Shown: positions 34,275 to 46,530 of the stretch, piece after piece
Layout: each line of letters opens with the position of its first letter
How positions within the stretch are numbered: the stretch's first letter is position 1
Origin: Actinostola sp. cb2023
Lineage: Eukaryota > Cnidaria > Anthozoa > Actiniaria > Actinostolidae
DNA: 64,000 nt
NCBI GenBank assembly: GCA_033675265.1
Contig: JAUJYZ010000948.1
Location: 896,501-960,500 of the forward strand
Direction of reading: 5' to 3'
Translations under genes and position numbers: made by a program
The notes under the pieces: model-generated
Told to the model about the DNA's origin: nothing
What the model saw: the letters and a program-made list of their open reading frames with translations, nothing else
Databases searched by the model: none

Positions 34275-37200
34275 CTATATACTTGACTTACTTAAGTCCT
34301 CTGGACGTATCTCTCTTTCTCCTTCGTAAATAAAGATCTGTAAGGCTCGCTTCACTAAGAATACCCCCATCTCTCGTTTCTTCTTTGATGACCATGTCTT
34401 AGCTCGTCCATAATAATCGCCTCGTTTCTTGTTGGTTAAACGATCCAGACCTGATATTTCAAGTACAGAATGTGGATAACTCATAAATTAGCTTATGGAT
34501 AAAAGAATCGAAACTTTCAATGGTGTTGTCAAGCACGCAAGTAGTATACACCCCCTCTCTCGATAAAAATTTCGACCACCCCTCCCCTACAAATTCCTAC
34601 AGATGGGGGGGGGGGGGGGGTTGTATAGAGTCGTTTTCGCACGAGTGGGAAGTAGGTACGGTAGGTGCCGTGCGGTGACCATGCCATGTCCAAGCATTCT
34701 GATTGGTTGAGAAATGACTTTGCGCGCTGTGATTGGTTGCATAGATGTCTTCGATTCCGTACCGTGACCGTAACTCCGTGCCGTAGGTTTCCCACTCATA
34801 CGAAAACGACTCTACTACTTACGCAGATGTCACGCAAGATTACTGCAGGTGCGTGCATGAAGCAGTCCACGTGATCTATAACTCACCTAAGGCATCGACC
34901 ATACAAGCCTCGCGAGTATAGGCCTCTACTGGAATGACCCCCTGAAAACAGTGTAGGGAGACCACGCCCAGTCCAGCAGACCAGATGTCACGAATTTGTT
35001 GGAGCTTGCGGCTCGTCTAATGGAAGGGAAAATATTAAAATTGATCATATTTTTTGGGAAATTACGTCTACTGTGTCGAATCAAGAACAGGGAAAAACAA
35101 CTTGACTTAATTGTAAATCAAAGATGGGTGTACGCGGTTTAGCTTCTTACAGGCTTTTTTTTAAAGTATGTTAAAACAATTATACAAAAAAAGTCTACAA
35201 AAAAAGTCTACAAAAAATTATGACTTCTTTTTTAAATGAATTCCGCCAGTTCGCCTCAAATGCTTTGTTCCCTGACTTTGTTTTCACATGCGGAATATCC
35301 TCAATACTTGTAGATAACTAAGGGAAGGACCATTGATTGCCATTATTAGACGACACACAAGTATTAGAGTGATTCCAATAAACCTGGGCACTACTAATTC
35401 GTTGTCAGTGTTTATTAGATGCAAAGAAACAAAAGAAAACAAAAGAGTGAGTGTCTGATAGCCAGTGTGTATCAGTGTATAAAGGCCTACATGTAGTTCA
35501 GACGGTACTGAAATAAATTGAATTGAATTGAACAGACGTCGTACTAATCATGAGCCGTTCTCATTTCAAACAATAGATAATGAGGCGGCTTCTTTTCAAG
35601 TAATTAAGAACGGCTCTTGGAAAGTACGGCGTTTGAACTATAGGCCTTAGTGATGCCCAGGTTTATTGGAATCACTCTAACGAGCGTACAATCCTTCTTT
35701 CGAAAACTACTCAGACGCGATTGACTGACAGAGTCACTGAATCTCATCTCATCACAATATACCTTAGTCTGATGGTTGGCTGCTTCGTGTAAATGTCGGT
35801 ATGGTCTGGATCTCTTTCCTTTACCAACATAAAACACTGCAGCTACAAAAGTGTAAAAGATGTCTTCATAAACCATCTTTTTACTTCTGAGGGGAAGGTT
35901 TTGCGTGACGCGTGGATCGAGTAGAAGGTAGTTGAACGATGACTTTTCAGTTCTACAAGATGGATTAAAAGAGTGCATGATAATCGTCACAATTAACTAT
36001 AAAGAATATATTGCGGCATATATGTTTACCATCGTGTTATGTGCGATAATAATCATCATCATACAATGTAGTTACAATCTTAGGCGTAAAGAACATGGCT
36101 TTTAAGTGTTTGCCCTTTTCGCAACACTTAAATTTTCGCAATTTTGGGTGAATATTAGAAACTAAGACATCTAGTTTTTGTTAATTAACAAAACTAGGTA
36201 CTAGGCAAAAACGTAGCAACTGGTGTTGTCATAGCAACTGGTGTTGTCATAGCAACTGGTGTTGTCATAGCAACTGGTGTTGTCATAGCAACTGGTGATG
36301 TCACAGCGACTGGTGTTGTCACAGCGACTGGTGTTGTCACAGCGACTGGTGTTGTCACAGCGACTGGTGTTGTCACAGCGACTGGTGTTGTCATAGCAAC
36401 TGGTGTTGTCACAGCAACTGGTGTTGTCACAGCAACTGGTGTTGTCATAGCAACTGGTGTTGTCACAGCAACTGGTGTTGTCACAGCAACTGGTGTTGTC
36501 ACAGCGACCGGTGTTGTCATAGTGACCGGTGTTGTCACAGTGACTGGTTACTTTAAATAAAATCCTCACCCTTCTCTCCATTTGCTTCTTAAGCTGTGTT
36601 TGGTGAACTCCACACACATGGATTCCTCCACTGGGTCCATCTCAGGAGAAGGTAGTCTGCCTTCAATGGTGGCTCTCACTTCTGGGGGAAATTCCTTCAA
36701 CTTGTCTGAAGGCTAACAAAAAAATGGGAAATAGAAATGCAAATGACCTTTCATTCTATTTGTCAAGGTATCGGAATGTTAATAGTATCCCAGCAAGTAC
36801 TTTTATCATTACCATTACAAAAAAAACAAAAACAAGAAAAATGTTTAGTTTATTGAGATTTGAGCATAAAAATGCAAGCAATATTGTGAGCAATTTTACA
36901 CCATGTATCACACGTTAACTCTCTCACTCACCTTAGTTTCATCTTGTCCACTTTTAAGTCTCGCAAGTCTTCTTACATATAGCATCCTTGTGTCTGCTCT
37001 GACTGGCCCGGGGTCTTCGCCTAAGGCTAGTAACTCTTCCTTGACTTGTTGACAGGTCATTGAAATCATTGAGGGAGGTATTGCGATGGAGATATCTGCA
37101 TTGTTGGATGTTTCTAAAATGCTGTATTCTTTCCAGTCATAAAGAACAGTTCCATTTGACAGAATGCTGACATTCTCAATAGAAGATGAACCAAAGATGT

Positions 37201-39575
37201 CACTGGAAACAAGAGAAATTTGTAAGAGAAGAATATTTCCATTATTGTCATCACCACCACCACAATCATCATCATAAATATCTAGCCTCCTCCACAGGCA
37301 AACCCTTGTTGGTATACCTGTGTCATATTTTAGAGAGGAGACTGGAGACAAGGAAAGAGGCCCCCTCCCCCTGTCTCCAGTCCCTCTCACTCCCTCTCTC
37401 ACCACAGGAATCCCATCCTAGCCCAGGGTACTCGGGTTGCATCGAGAGGAGACTATTATCAATAGAGAGATTTAGCATACACGACACGATGTTAGATGAT
37501 GAATATATCACATTTGGTCATTGCGTGACCACCATGATGACGTCAAGTTCACGACGTTATTTCACTTGTTTTCACGTTCCTCTTCATGACATTGAGGACT
37601 CCAACTGTCGTTTTCACAGTTATTCGTCAGCGCGCACCATCCTCTTTCATGTCGCATTTGCTACATCTCTCTAATATCATACTTCCAGGATGGCATCACC
37701 ACCACCATCATCAACATTTCTCATAATGGTGTTAAGGTGTAAAATACAGGTCGCTTGCATCTACATGTATACATGTACCTGTTGTCACTGATATCCACAT
37801 TCAACCTGTCCAGGCTGTCAACTAAGGTGTCGTCTAGTTCATCATCATCTTTACTTGCCCATGGGTGGAGCTTGGGAAAAGTAACGACAGTGTCGTCTAA
37901 TGCACCTCTACATGCTATGCTGATTTCACCATCAAATGCAGTATAAAAACTAGTCGTACTAGTGCTGGCTGATGTCAGGCTTGTCTCATCGTCTGTCATG
38001 AAATCTCTTCCATCAATGATGTATTGTCCATTAGTTGTTGGAGGAATAATTTCTGGACAGTTAAAAGTCTGAGTACAGACATTGTCAGGGTCCAATTCAT
38101 CATATTTTAATTTCACATTTCCACATGTCTGCCTACATGTATCATTGGGACTCCAAGATTTATAACTTTTGTCACTACCATCAGAATGTGATTTGACTCT
38201 GGTATATGACATTATTTCCTTGTTGACGTTACGTTGTAAAATGCTGGTTTGGTCAGTTTGTTTGGTAATTTCTTCAAGACCCTTTGTTTGACTACTTGGA
38301 TACACCTGGTGAATGTTATCAGTATCATAAAATGATATATCGCCTTGCATTTGCTCGCTGTAATTAAGATCTTTTCCAACTCCAAGAGATGTCATTGCAA
38401 CAGCTGGGCACAGACTCTGAGTGTAGTCACCATTATCCAATGTAATACAATCATTTTTTGACAGATGACGATCATTATAACCGACAATAATGTTTCTTAA
38501 ATGCTGGACACAAAGATCGGCTTGTGCTTCATCTGACTGATAAGCGTAATCCAGAGCACTCAAGCCATTCATGTCATTAATCTCTGGGTCCCCACCGTGT
38601 TCCAGTAGGGTGCATAAATTAGTGTGCAGTCCCCACATTGCAGCAAGATGAACAGGAGTGATTCCCTCGCTTGATGGCACATTTGGCGATGCTCCATGTC
38701 TTAAACACACTTCTAGCAGTTCATTCGCTTCTGTGTCATCGCTACCACTCAAAAAATGAATGATAGCAATGCCAGCATCTAGCAGCTTGTATGTTTGTGC
38801 TTCATTCTGAATGTAAATTCTTGCTTTCCTGTGTCAAGAAAGCAAGCAAGTGAATGCAAAATATCATGTAGCACCTTGGTCTGGTTTCTACTCCACTGTC
38901 TTGCTGTAGTAGTAGTAGTAGTAGTAGTTTATTTATTCATGTGTCATGCTGCACAGCCAACTGACCCTAACAGATGTGAGGCCTAGTTCAGACGTCGTGC
39001 TAATCATGAACCGCTCTCATTTAGTTAATAATGAGGCGGCTTCTTTTGAAGTTATTAGAACGGCTCTTGGAAAGTACGGCGTTTGAACTAGGCCTAAGCT
39101 ACAAATATACAGTGGGGACAAAAGTATTGAAACACTTAGCAATCCACTCTAACCCCCTTTGCTCCATTCAGTGTCGGTTAAGTAAACTTAAGCTTATGTG
39201 CAGCATGTGTTGATCAGCTTGATCATTTCAAATTCATCCCAACATTGTATTGGGGGTGTAGGAATCTCTAATATGGACACATCTCTAACTCCAAGACAGC
39301 AAGACACAGGCCTTTGTCTTGTCCCTGCTGCACTATTTAATACATTGCATACGTGATCTCTCTAGACACAAGACAGTGCCTTGGGGCCAGACATTGAGTT
39401 CGTCACATGCTTTAGCTTTAATAGCTGTGAGAATTTTGGACGATATACAAATAATAAACATAAACAAACAATAAAACAACAATCTTACACATAAATACAC
39501 ATAAAGTGTGCAATAAACTTACCGATAATCACCGTCCTCGATGCATCGCCAACACTTTTCCTCTACTGTCGACAT
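34275..39575 (-). CDS. ANKLE1: Ankyrin repeat and LEM domain-containing GIY-YIG endonuclease
   Basis: Structure-selective DNA nuclease of the ANKLE1/LEM-3 family, which cuts branched DNA and chromatin bridges late in cell division. Seven exons join in frame: 39523-39575, 37779-38828, 36932-37202, 36570-36712, 35763-35952, 34887-35016 and 34275-34450, giving 670 residues (human about 615). Order: MSTVEEKCWRC start; ankyrin repeats about 18-125 (CLRHGASPNV, GITPVHLAAMWG, LLEHGGDPEINDMNG); a long variable linker; a LEM domain about 412-455 (VKEELLALGEDPGPVRADTR); the GIY-YIG nuclease about 515-650 with FNYLLLDPR, AVFYVGKGKRSRP, HLHEA, SLHCFQ and VEAYTREACMVDALG; C-terminal LDRLTNKKRGDYYG. The active-site Tyr, Arg, His and Glu positions appear intact. 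The gene is divergent from glucocerebrosidase. Introns carry an 18-bp satellite and MITEs. Confidence 0.95.
34626..34814. mobile_element. TA-MITE family, copy E
   Basis: Starts TAGAGTCGTTTTCGCACGAG and ends CATACGAAAACGACTCTA. The interior has TCTGATTGGTTGAG and TGTCTTCGATTCC. It lies in the last ANKLE1 intron, next to a G run of about 18. Confidence 0.85.
35364..35680. mobile_element. DNA element with TTAGAGTGATTCCAATAAAC ends, containing a second element
   Basis: Ends TTAGAGTGATTCCAATAAAC, then CTGGGCA, and complement. Nested inside (about 35483-35649) is a copy of the GGCCTAGTTCAGACGTCGT family also found at 38980-39096; the nested copy carries an extra AATTGAATTG-rich stretch. Confidence 0.75.
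36213..36546 (-). repeat. 18-bp minisatellite in ANKLE1 intron (CAACTGGTGTTGTCATAG)
   Basis: About 18 copies of CAACTGGTGTTGTCATAG with A/G variants that group into blocks. The intron lies between the exons at 36570 and 35952. The open VTTPVA frame is an artefact of unit length; it starts just beyond a proper donor site. Confidence 0.95.
38980..39096. mobile_element. Short MITE, GGCCTAGTTCAGACGTCGT ends
   Basis: Left GGCCTAGTTCAGACGTCGTG and right ACGGCGTTTGAACTAGGCC are imperfect inverted ends. The body has AATGAGGCGGCTTCTTTT. It lies in ANKLE1 intron 1. Its relative is nested at about 35483-35649. Confidence 0.7.
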
Positions 39576-39926
39576 TCATCTAATATTAACTGAAACATCC
39601 AACAAAAACCCAACAAGAAAGCAAAACTAGATCGTCCGATTACGTTACTATTACGATCTCCAATTAAAAAGTAAAAACACAAACAAACGATTATAAATAC
39701 AGTGTTTGGAAAAGTCTGTTTTGGTTGTGAAAAGAATTCGAACGATGGCGCGCTTTCTTCGAACTTGTAACCAGGCCTAAGTGTATATAGAGTGGTTACC
39801 AAGCTAGCGGCGAGTGACGCCTGTCAGAGAAGCGTCACGTGAACTCAAAAAACAACTTTTTACTGAACCTCCGATCCTTTCTTGTTAATCATACGGAAGC
39901 TATTGCATGATTGTCGTGCTGCAACT
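39576..39926. promoter_or_regulatory. Divergent promoter ANKLE1 / glucocerebrosidase
   Basis: 351 bp separate the two divergent start codons. It contains a TATATAGAG (about 39784), which could serve either side, and the CACGTG site at 39834-39842. Sharing of elements is inference. Confidence 0.55.
39834..39842 (+). promoter_or_regulatory. CLEAR-like E-box upstream of glucocerebrosidase
   Basis: GTCACGTGA followed by A matches nine of ten bases of the CLEAR consensus GTCACGTGAC, 85 bp before the AUG. In mammals this element lets TFEB switch on lysosomal genes, including glucocerebrosidase. Function here is inferred. Confidence 0.5.
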
Positions 39927-42145
39927 ATGCATAAAGCACTGGTTGTTTACCTTGTTCTGAATATCGCTATCAATGTAGGAAAATCGTACTCCCCTGCAAA
40001 CTACACAGCTTGCAATAAGAAAGACTTTGGTCCTGGATTCATTGTCTGTGTTTGCAACGAAAGTCATTGCGATGAGTTTGTAGAGGAAGGCTCCTCTCCA
40101 CTCAAGCCTGGACAGTTTGCAGTCTACACGAGTTCCAAAGCTGGTGAAAGATTTGGTTTAAAGTTAGGAATGTTTAACAAAACTGCAAGAAAACTGGAAA
40201 ATGATGGTTTAACTTTGACTTTGAATGTATCAGCCACTTATCAAAGTATTCTTGGGTTTGGAGGCGCGTTCACTGGTGGGTATTGCCATTTAGTATGTTT
40301 TATTATTGTGATCTTTAGAAAAAGAGCCGAGATATTGGAGAAATTAGAGAAATTAATTTGTTATTTTCTTCCAAAGATGCAGCCACAATAAACATTCTCA
40401 ATGTTAGCACTAACCTTCAGGAAAAACTGCTTAAGTCCTACTATTCTAAGTCTGGCATTGAGTATAATATTGGACGCATCCCTATGGCAAGTTGTGATTT
40501 TTCTACAAGAGAGTATTCTTACGATGACTTCAGTGGAGACTTTGAGTTGAGTAATTTCTCACTTGCTAAAGAAGATTTACAGTTTAAGATTCCTGTTATA
40601 AAGTCTGCCATTGCAATGAGTGGAGAACAAGAGATATTGTTTTTTGGAAGCCCATGGTCTGCTCCTTCTTGGATGAAGACAAATGGGAAAATGACAGGTA
40701 AATAGCTCATATTGAAGTTACCGTATATACACTCCAATGATTATGAACAATGGTTTCAAGTCGAGGCTATCGGGTCAGTACAAAAAACTTAACCCGATAG
40801 CCTCGACTTGAAACCGTTGTTCAGAGTCATTGGAGTGTAACTTCAATATCAGTATATATGTAACCATTCAATATATGTACATGTATATCAATTTTTGAAC
40901 TTCTAATATTTTCATCTATATTTTTATTTATTTGTAGTGTAAAGGAAACTTGCACATAGGGTTAACCTCAAAGTTTCTCCTTTTCAAATATTGTTTAGTA
41001 TTTGAATAAAATATTTAAAAATAAATAATTAATTAATTTAAAAAATCAGCTATTGAAAGACACAAACTGAATCCTAACAAACTGTACTCAGCTTGCATCA
41101 CACATGTATGTACATTGTAGCTTCATTTGCAAGCCAATGATCAAGACTTTCCAGAAGCTTGGATATGAATTGGGAAATGGGAAATGGGAAAGTGGAAAGT
41201 GGATGAGAATAAAAATGATTCTACTTCTAACCACTTTCCTTTACTCTCTCTTTCATAAACTTTGATATTACTGATAGGGTATATTTGAGATTTACATGTA
41301 CACTGTACATGTAGACTGCTTCATGACTGTACAATGACTACATGTAGTCTGTAACTACTTTATTGTTTCTTTGCTGATATTCAAAGGTTTTGGTCAGCTA
41401 AAAGGCAAGGCAGGTGATAATTATCATAAGACATGTACATTTTGTACACTGTACATGTAGACTGCTTCATGACTGTACAATGACTACATGTAGTCTGTAA
41501 CTACTTTATTGTTTCTTTGTTGATAGGTTTTGGTCAGCTAAAAGGCAAGGCAGGTGATAATTATCATAAGACATGGGCAATGTACTTTGCTAAGTTTATC
41601 AAAGCTTATCAGTACAAAGGAATAAAGATGTGGGGTGTAACGGTTCAAAATGAACCATCAGATGGCTTTATACCAGGGTAAATGTTGAGTACCATATATG
41701 TACCAGTACTGATATACATACACTATGCACTGGTATGTAGGCTAGGAATTAAGCCAATCTTTCAGCTTCTGCCCAATCTACCTAAATAGACAATAAAAGA
41801 TGAGCTTAAATGTACATACAGTACCAGCTATAGCTATTGTAATAATAATTATTGTAATAAACCAATCTTAAAAATACTTGAAATTCAGCTTAGCCTCACT
41901 TCCAAGATACAAAACAAAAGGAAAAGTTAGAATAATAACAAACTACTCCTGAATGCGAGGCTAAGTTCAATTTTATGTATTTTTAAGATTGGTCAATAGC
42001 AACTGTATAAAAAATAAATGAGATATGGCAAACCATTGATGAGTCGTTATCCAGCTTTGAGCAAGGTAACATAATATGATCAATGTATTTAAGTTATTGC
42101 TATTGTTTTCTCCTGCAACACTCTTGAGAGAGGTGACTGCATAAT

Positions 42146-42180
<35 letters not shown>

Positions 42181-43003
42181 AGAAGATAAATATTTAAAAT
42201 ATGTATTCTTGCAATTTAGATTTTCTTTCCAATGTATGGGATTATCTCCTGAAGGTGAACGTGACTTCATCAAGTATGATTTGGGCCCTACACTATCACA
42301 ACAAGGACACGAGGACGTCAAGATTATGATGTTAGATGATCAACGATTATTCCTCAACCACTGGTCCAAAGTCATACTAAGCGATCCTGATGCTGCTAAA
42401 TATGTGTCTGGGATGGCAATACATTGGTATTGGGACTGGCTTGCTCCTGCATCGGACCTTACAGAAGCACATAATGAGTAAATACATTCTAATTATTATC
42501 ATCATTTCCAACATTTATAGTTGGGTGCAACCAATATTATATGCAAGTATGTAGAATGAAACTTTAACACCGTGTAGAAACACTAAAATTACTGATGTTT
42601 CGGGTGTTAGTCCTTTGTTTACTGGTATAGAGTCGTTTTCGTATGAGTGGGGAGTACATTTGTAGTTACGGTACGGTTAGTGCCATGCGGTGACCGTATC
42701 ACACCATCATCATGCATATCCAAGCATTCTGATTGGTTGAGCGATGATTTTGCACACTGTGATTGGTTGAATAGATGTCTTCGATTCCATGCTGTGACCG
42801 TAACTCCGTGCCGTAGGTTTCCCACTCATACGAAAATGACTCTATGCATATCAAAATAGATTGCAAGGAGTGCTTGAGTACTACTCTAGGGTTTTTCTCT
42901 ATGTATGACATATGTCCAACCTGATGAAGCATGATCGAGGTGCGGTGGTATATGAAAAAAGCCAAACTAGGGACTCGTTGAAGTCTTATTAAATTATTAT
43001 TAA

Positions 43004-43034
<31 letters not shown>

Positions 43035-46000
43035 TTATTATTATAGCTTGCCCATGTATTTTCCCATTTAAGATCTCTTGGGAATAACTTTCTATTTCAA
43101 AGTATTTATCTATATCAATGTATTAATTAATCAAATGTATTTGTTCATTCATTAACAAGAACAAGACGCTCAATGAGCGTATACTCGGGCTTATGATAAG
43201 GACAATGTCAGTTGCGTGAGGATCAAAAGACCTGACAATGACTCATAGTTGCTTGACGAGGGAGCTGAATATGTATATATGTGTGGAGTTCATTTGATTT
43301 GCTTTTGAGTTTGAGTTCATTTGATTACGTTTTGACTTAGAGTTCAATAGATGATTTGCTTTAATTTTGATGAGTTCAGTCGTGTAAAGGCCCAGTCGAA
43401 AACGCTGAACATCTTTTAGAGTTGGCCCACACAAATCGGCGTATGTGGTTTGTATGTGAGAGCGTATTTAAGAAGAACTGTGGATGGCTTGTCTTGAATA
43501 CAACATAATTTACCTTTTGGCCAGATCAACTACTTCTTTCACTTCTAGTCGTCGAAGACGATGGCTTAGGTCTTAGTATCTGCTCTGATCAACAGGCTTT
43601 TTGGAAAACCCGAAATTTTCACGACTTTATATTAAAGCCTTTGATTTTCCATCGAATTTGCTATTTTTCAAATCGATTACATCAATTGTTCGGAATGGTT
43701 TTCTTAATTGTTCAAGGCAGAACAGCAAGAAGAAAGTACCAATAGCGAACTTCTTTCTTCTCGTTCTTGTGATGCTTTTCTGATATCATTTTAGTCAAAA
43801 TCAGAGTGAAAACATTCGGCCTAAAAAAACAACAACATCTGCTTGGAGCCGAAAGTTAGTTTTGTCGGACGTCCGCATTCAGAAAATAGATTTAGTGAAG
43901 TGAAGATTTCCCAGACCTTATACTGGAAGACTCCTTCTCTCTTCTTCATGGTGTGTTGATAGATTATAACTGTTTGAAAAAGAAACAAATACTAAGAGTG
44001 CGAATTGCGTACTGATGTTTGGTTGATGCTTAGGCCTTCGTCATCTCAACGGGGTACCCGTTTCTGGCGCCATCAATATGCAACAAGTGACCTCAAGTAC
44101 GTTTGAAAACGTATGATATACGTCTTCGAACAATCGAAGATCTTTATCGATACTCATCGATACAAATAATCTTTCTCGTCATGCAACTATCATTGTCATA
44201 TTAAATACCCGACTATACGCTCATTGAGCGTCTTCTTCTGTAACAGATCCCTGAAATCTAATGACGTTTTGATTTCGATTGTATTTTTGCCGTTCACTGA
44301 CCTGTTTTGAGCGTTCTATTTAAAAACAATGTCAGTTGCGTGAGGAGAGACCTGATGATGACTGACAGTTGCGTGACGAGGGAGACTATAGACTCTTGCT
44401 CGATCGAGCTTTATTGCCATTGACAATATTTCATTGACAATGGATATATGGTCGAGAGCAAATTAAAATTAGCAACAAAAGGCCTACTCTGGGGTCCAAT
44501 GTCGCCTAATAACAAACATGACATAGCGAGGTCATGATAGATTTTGAGTTCATTTCATTTGATTTTCAGTTCATTTTTTGATGAGTTCGAGTTCGTGGAA
44601 TGAAGTCGTAGAAAGCCCTTTCGAAAACGCTGCTCGAGGAAGATTTAGAGTATGCGTATCTGGTATGTAGTAAGCGTATGCGTTTCGATGGATTGCTTTT
44701 CAGTCTCGACTGCCTCGACTGTTTGCATGACTTCTGTACATATAGCTTTCCGTATTAGATGTAGTTACATCACTGGTCGTGAGTTCAATTATAAATACTC
44801 AAGGACATAACTGTACACGTACTATTACAATTAGCAACAAAAGGCCTACTCTGGGGTACAATGTCGCCTAATAACAAACATGACATAGCGAACTAGAATC
44901 CTGACCTTTCGATAGCTTCAAGATTTACAGCTGCTTTCAAAACTAAGATTCAAATCTACTTGAGTCCTGTGTGTCGTTTGTCTTCCCTTATCTGCTTCAG
45001 GAGTAATCTTGAAACTCGATACGATCAAATACTTCGCATTCTATGACCATGAAAAAAAAAAAAAGAATTTGTATTTTATAATGAGAATATGTTATACTCA
45101 AGGAAATGGTCACATGGTCTGAAATGGGACAACATTGAGGCAAACTATAAAGAGGTGTATTTCTTTGTTTTAATTTCTATGTACTTTTAGATTTCCAGAC
45201 TATTTCATGTTGGCAACAGAAGCTTGTTTTGATAATCCTTTAAGCACTGATCGTCTTTCCACAAAGGCAGTAGTGCTGGGGGATTGGAGCAGAGGAGAGA
45301 GATACAGCCATAGTATCATAGAGGTAATTAATATAGTTTTTTACACAATATAATCAATGTTGCACACAGTTCAGTCAGTTTTTAGAGTCATTTTCGTATG
45401 AGTGGGAAACCTACAGTACAGAGTTTCAGTCATGGTACGGAATCGAAGACATCTATTCATTCAACCAATCGCAGCACGCAAAATCATCGCTCAACCAATC
45501 AGAATACTTGGACATGGCAATCACCGCACGGCATGAACCATACTCACTGTAACTACTTCCCACTCATACGAAAAAACTATTAAAAATATATGATTGTGTT
45601 ACTATAATTGTGAATCTACTAATCTATTGTGAAGCAGTCACTTGATTTAAATATACAAGTAGCTAGAATTATTGTACTTGTTTTGTTTTTTTACAGGATC
45701 TTTCTCACTGGGTTGTGGGATGGGTAGACTGGAATCTTGCACTCAACCTGATTGGAGGACCAAACTGGGTGAAAAACTTTGTGGATACTCCAGTGGTTGT
45801 GGATGCCGAGAACAAGGTCTTCTACAAACAGGTATTGTTTATAGTAATAATAATAATAATTTAATACTTACATTGTATATGGCACATATTTGCGTATGGA
45901 TTGTTACAGATGGACTCAAGTACAAGTCAGAGTGACAGGGAGATATGAATGAAGCCAAATTTCAAACCCCCCAAATTAATGCTTCTCATGTCCCTGTCAC

Positions 46001-46339
46001 TCTGATTCTGATACAATCAATAAGTCCCCCCTGGGGGGTAGTGAAGTATGTTTTTGATAACGTTTTTGGTGTTTCACCCAACAGCCAATGTATTACCATC
46101 TTGGTCATTTTGCAAAGTTTGTCCGTAGAGGATCCAAAAGGATTGCTGTTGAATCATCAGAGAAAACATCCCTGGAATTTATAGGATTTCTTACTCCCGA
46201 CTCCACCAGAGTTTTGGTTGTGTTGAATAAAGCAGAAAACCCAATAGCTGTGGATATAATAGACCCAGAACTGGGGGCAATTACTGCCACAGTACCAGCA
46301 TCGTCTATACAGACATACTTATGGGATAAGTCGGCTTAA
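39927..46339 (+). CDS. GBA: Lysosomal acid beta-glucosylceramidase (glucocerebrosidase)
   Basis: Glycoside hydrolase family 30 enzyme that splits glucosylceramide into glucose and ceramide in the lysosome. Seven exons join in frame: 39927-40275, 40377-40697, 41527-41677, 42220-42477, 45191-45323, 45697-45831 and 46085-46339, giving 533 residues (human precursor 536). The N-terminus [18 protein letters not shown] is a signal peptide. Then come cysteine-rich [37 protein letters not shown] and [13 protein letters not shown]. The acid/base Glu is E266 in TVQNEPS; the nucleophile is E370 in LATEACF. Further landmarks are [34 protein letters not shown] and [12 protein letters not shown]. The spacing of 104 between catalytic residues fits the family (105 in human). 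I start at AUG 39927 because of the signal peptide. A tandem duplication just before exon 3 copies part of that exon. Confidence 0.97.
40713..40850. mobile_element. Palindromic MITE in GBA intron 2
   Basis: ATTGAAGTTAC, CACTCCAATGA and GGTTTCAAGTCGAGGCTATC on the left recur as complements on the right around a short loop of about 20 bp. Confidence 0.75.
41301..41590 (+). repeat. Tandem duplication including the 5' part of GBA exon 3
   Basis: Sequence from CACTGTACATGTAGACTGCT (41301) to CATAAGACATG (about 41436) repeats about 140-146 bp downstream (41447 onward). The copied block includes an acceptor and about 50 bp of exon 3 (GGTTTTGGTCAGCTAAAAGG onward). The upstream acceptor (TTCAAAG|G) is weaker than the real one (TTGATAG|G), and its exon copy has no good donor. 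Confidence 0.85.
41861..41994. mobile_element. Short MITE with conserved GAGGCTAAG core, copy 2
   Basis: Ends ACCAATCTTAAAAATAC and complement; core related in reverse to the 18608-18749 element. It lies in GBA intron 3. Confidence 0.65.
42628..42844. mobile_element. TA-MITE family, copy F
   Basis: Starts TAGAGTCGTTTTCGTATGAG and ends CATACGAAAATGACTCTA; full-length, in GBA intron 4. Confidence 0.85.
43158..44242. mobile_element. 1.1-kb nonautonomous DNA element in GBA intron 4
   Basis: Left end AAGACGCTCAATGAGCGTAT, then ACTCGGG; the right end is the complement (44207-44242). The end itself contains the near-perfect palindrome ACGCTCAATGAGCGT. No transposase frame is visible. Related CAGTTGCGTGAGGA blocks occur inside (about 43210) and just outside (about 44334) the element. 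Confidence 0.65.
44465..44895 (+). repeat. Pair of about 65-bp direct repeats in GBA intron 4
   Basis: AAATTAGCAACAAAAGGCCT then ACTCTGGGG...TGTCGCCTAATAACAAACAT occurs at about 44465-44530 and again at 44829-44892, about 365 bp apart. Confidence 0.75.
45383..45579. mobile_element. TA-MITE family, copy G (inverted interior)
   Basis: Starts TAGAGTCATTTTCGTATGAG and ends near CATACGAAAAAACTA. The interior runs opposite to copies B, C, E and F. It lies in GBA intron 5. Confidence 0.85.
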
Positions 46340-46441
46340 TGAATATTGCAACGAGGTATGGACATACTGACTGACACTGATGTGATTCCTGAAATACTGG
46401 GATTGAAAAATGAAAATTTACTGTAAAAATATATTATCTTA

Positions 46442-46530
46442 TAATATAATAATAATAATAATAATAATAGTAGTAGCGCAAATTTATATAGCGCACATTT
46501 CCAAGAAGCTCCAAGAGCTTTAGGGTTTTT
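46442..46530 (-). mobile_element. LINE-type 3' end relic downstream of GBA
   Basis: On the minus strand AAAGCTCTTGGAGCTTCTTG, then GGAAATGTGCGCTATATAAA and an ATTATT tail. This is the usual end of invertebrate CR1/L2-like elements. Confidence 0.55.

Noticed and set aside
36194..36617. VTTPVA and CDNTS repeat frames on the minus strand
   Set aside because: They run through an 18-bp intronic satellite; the adjacent ANKLE1 exon (36570-36712) uses a different boundary with a good donor.
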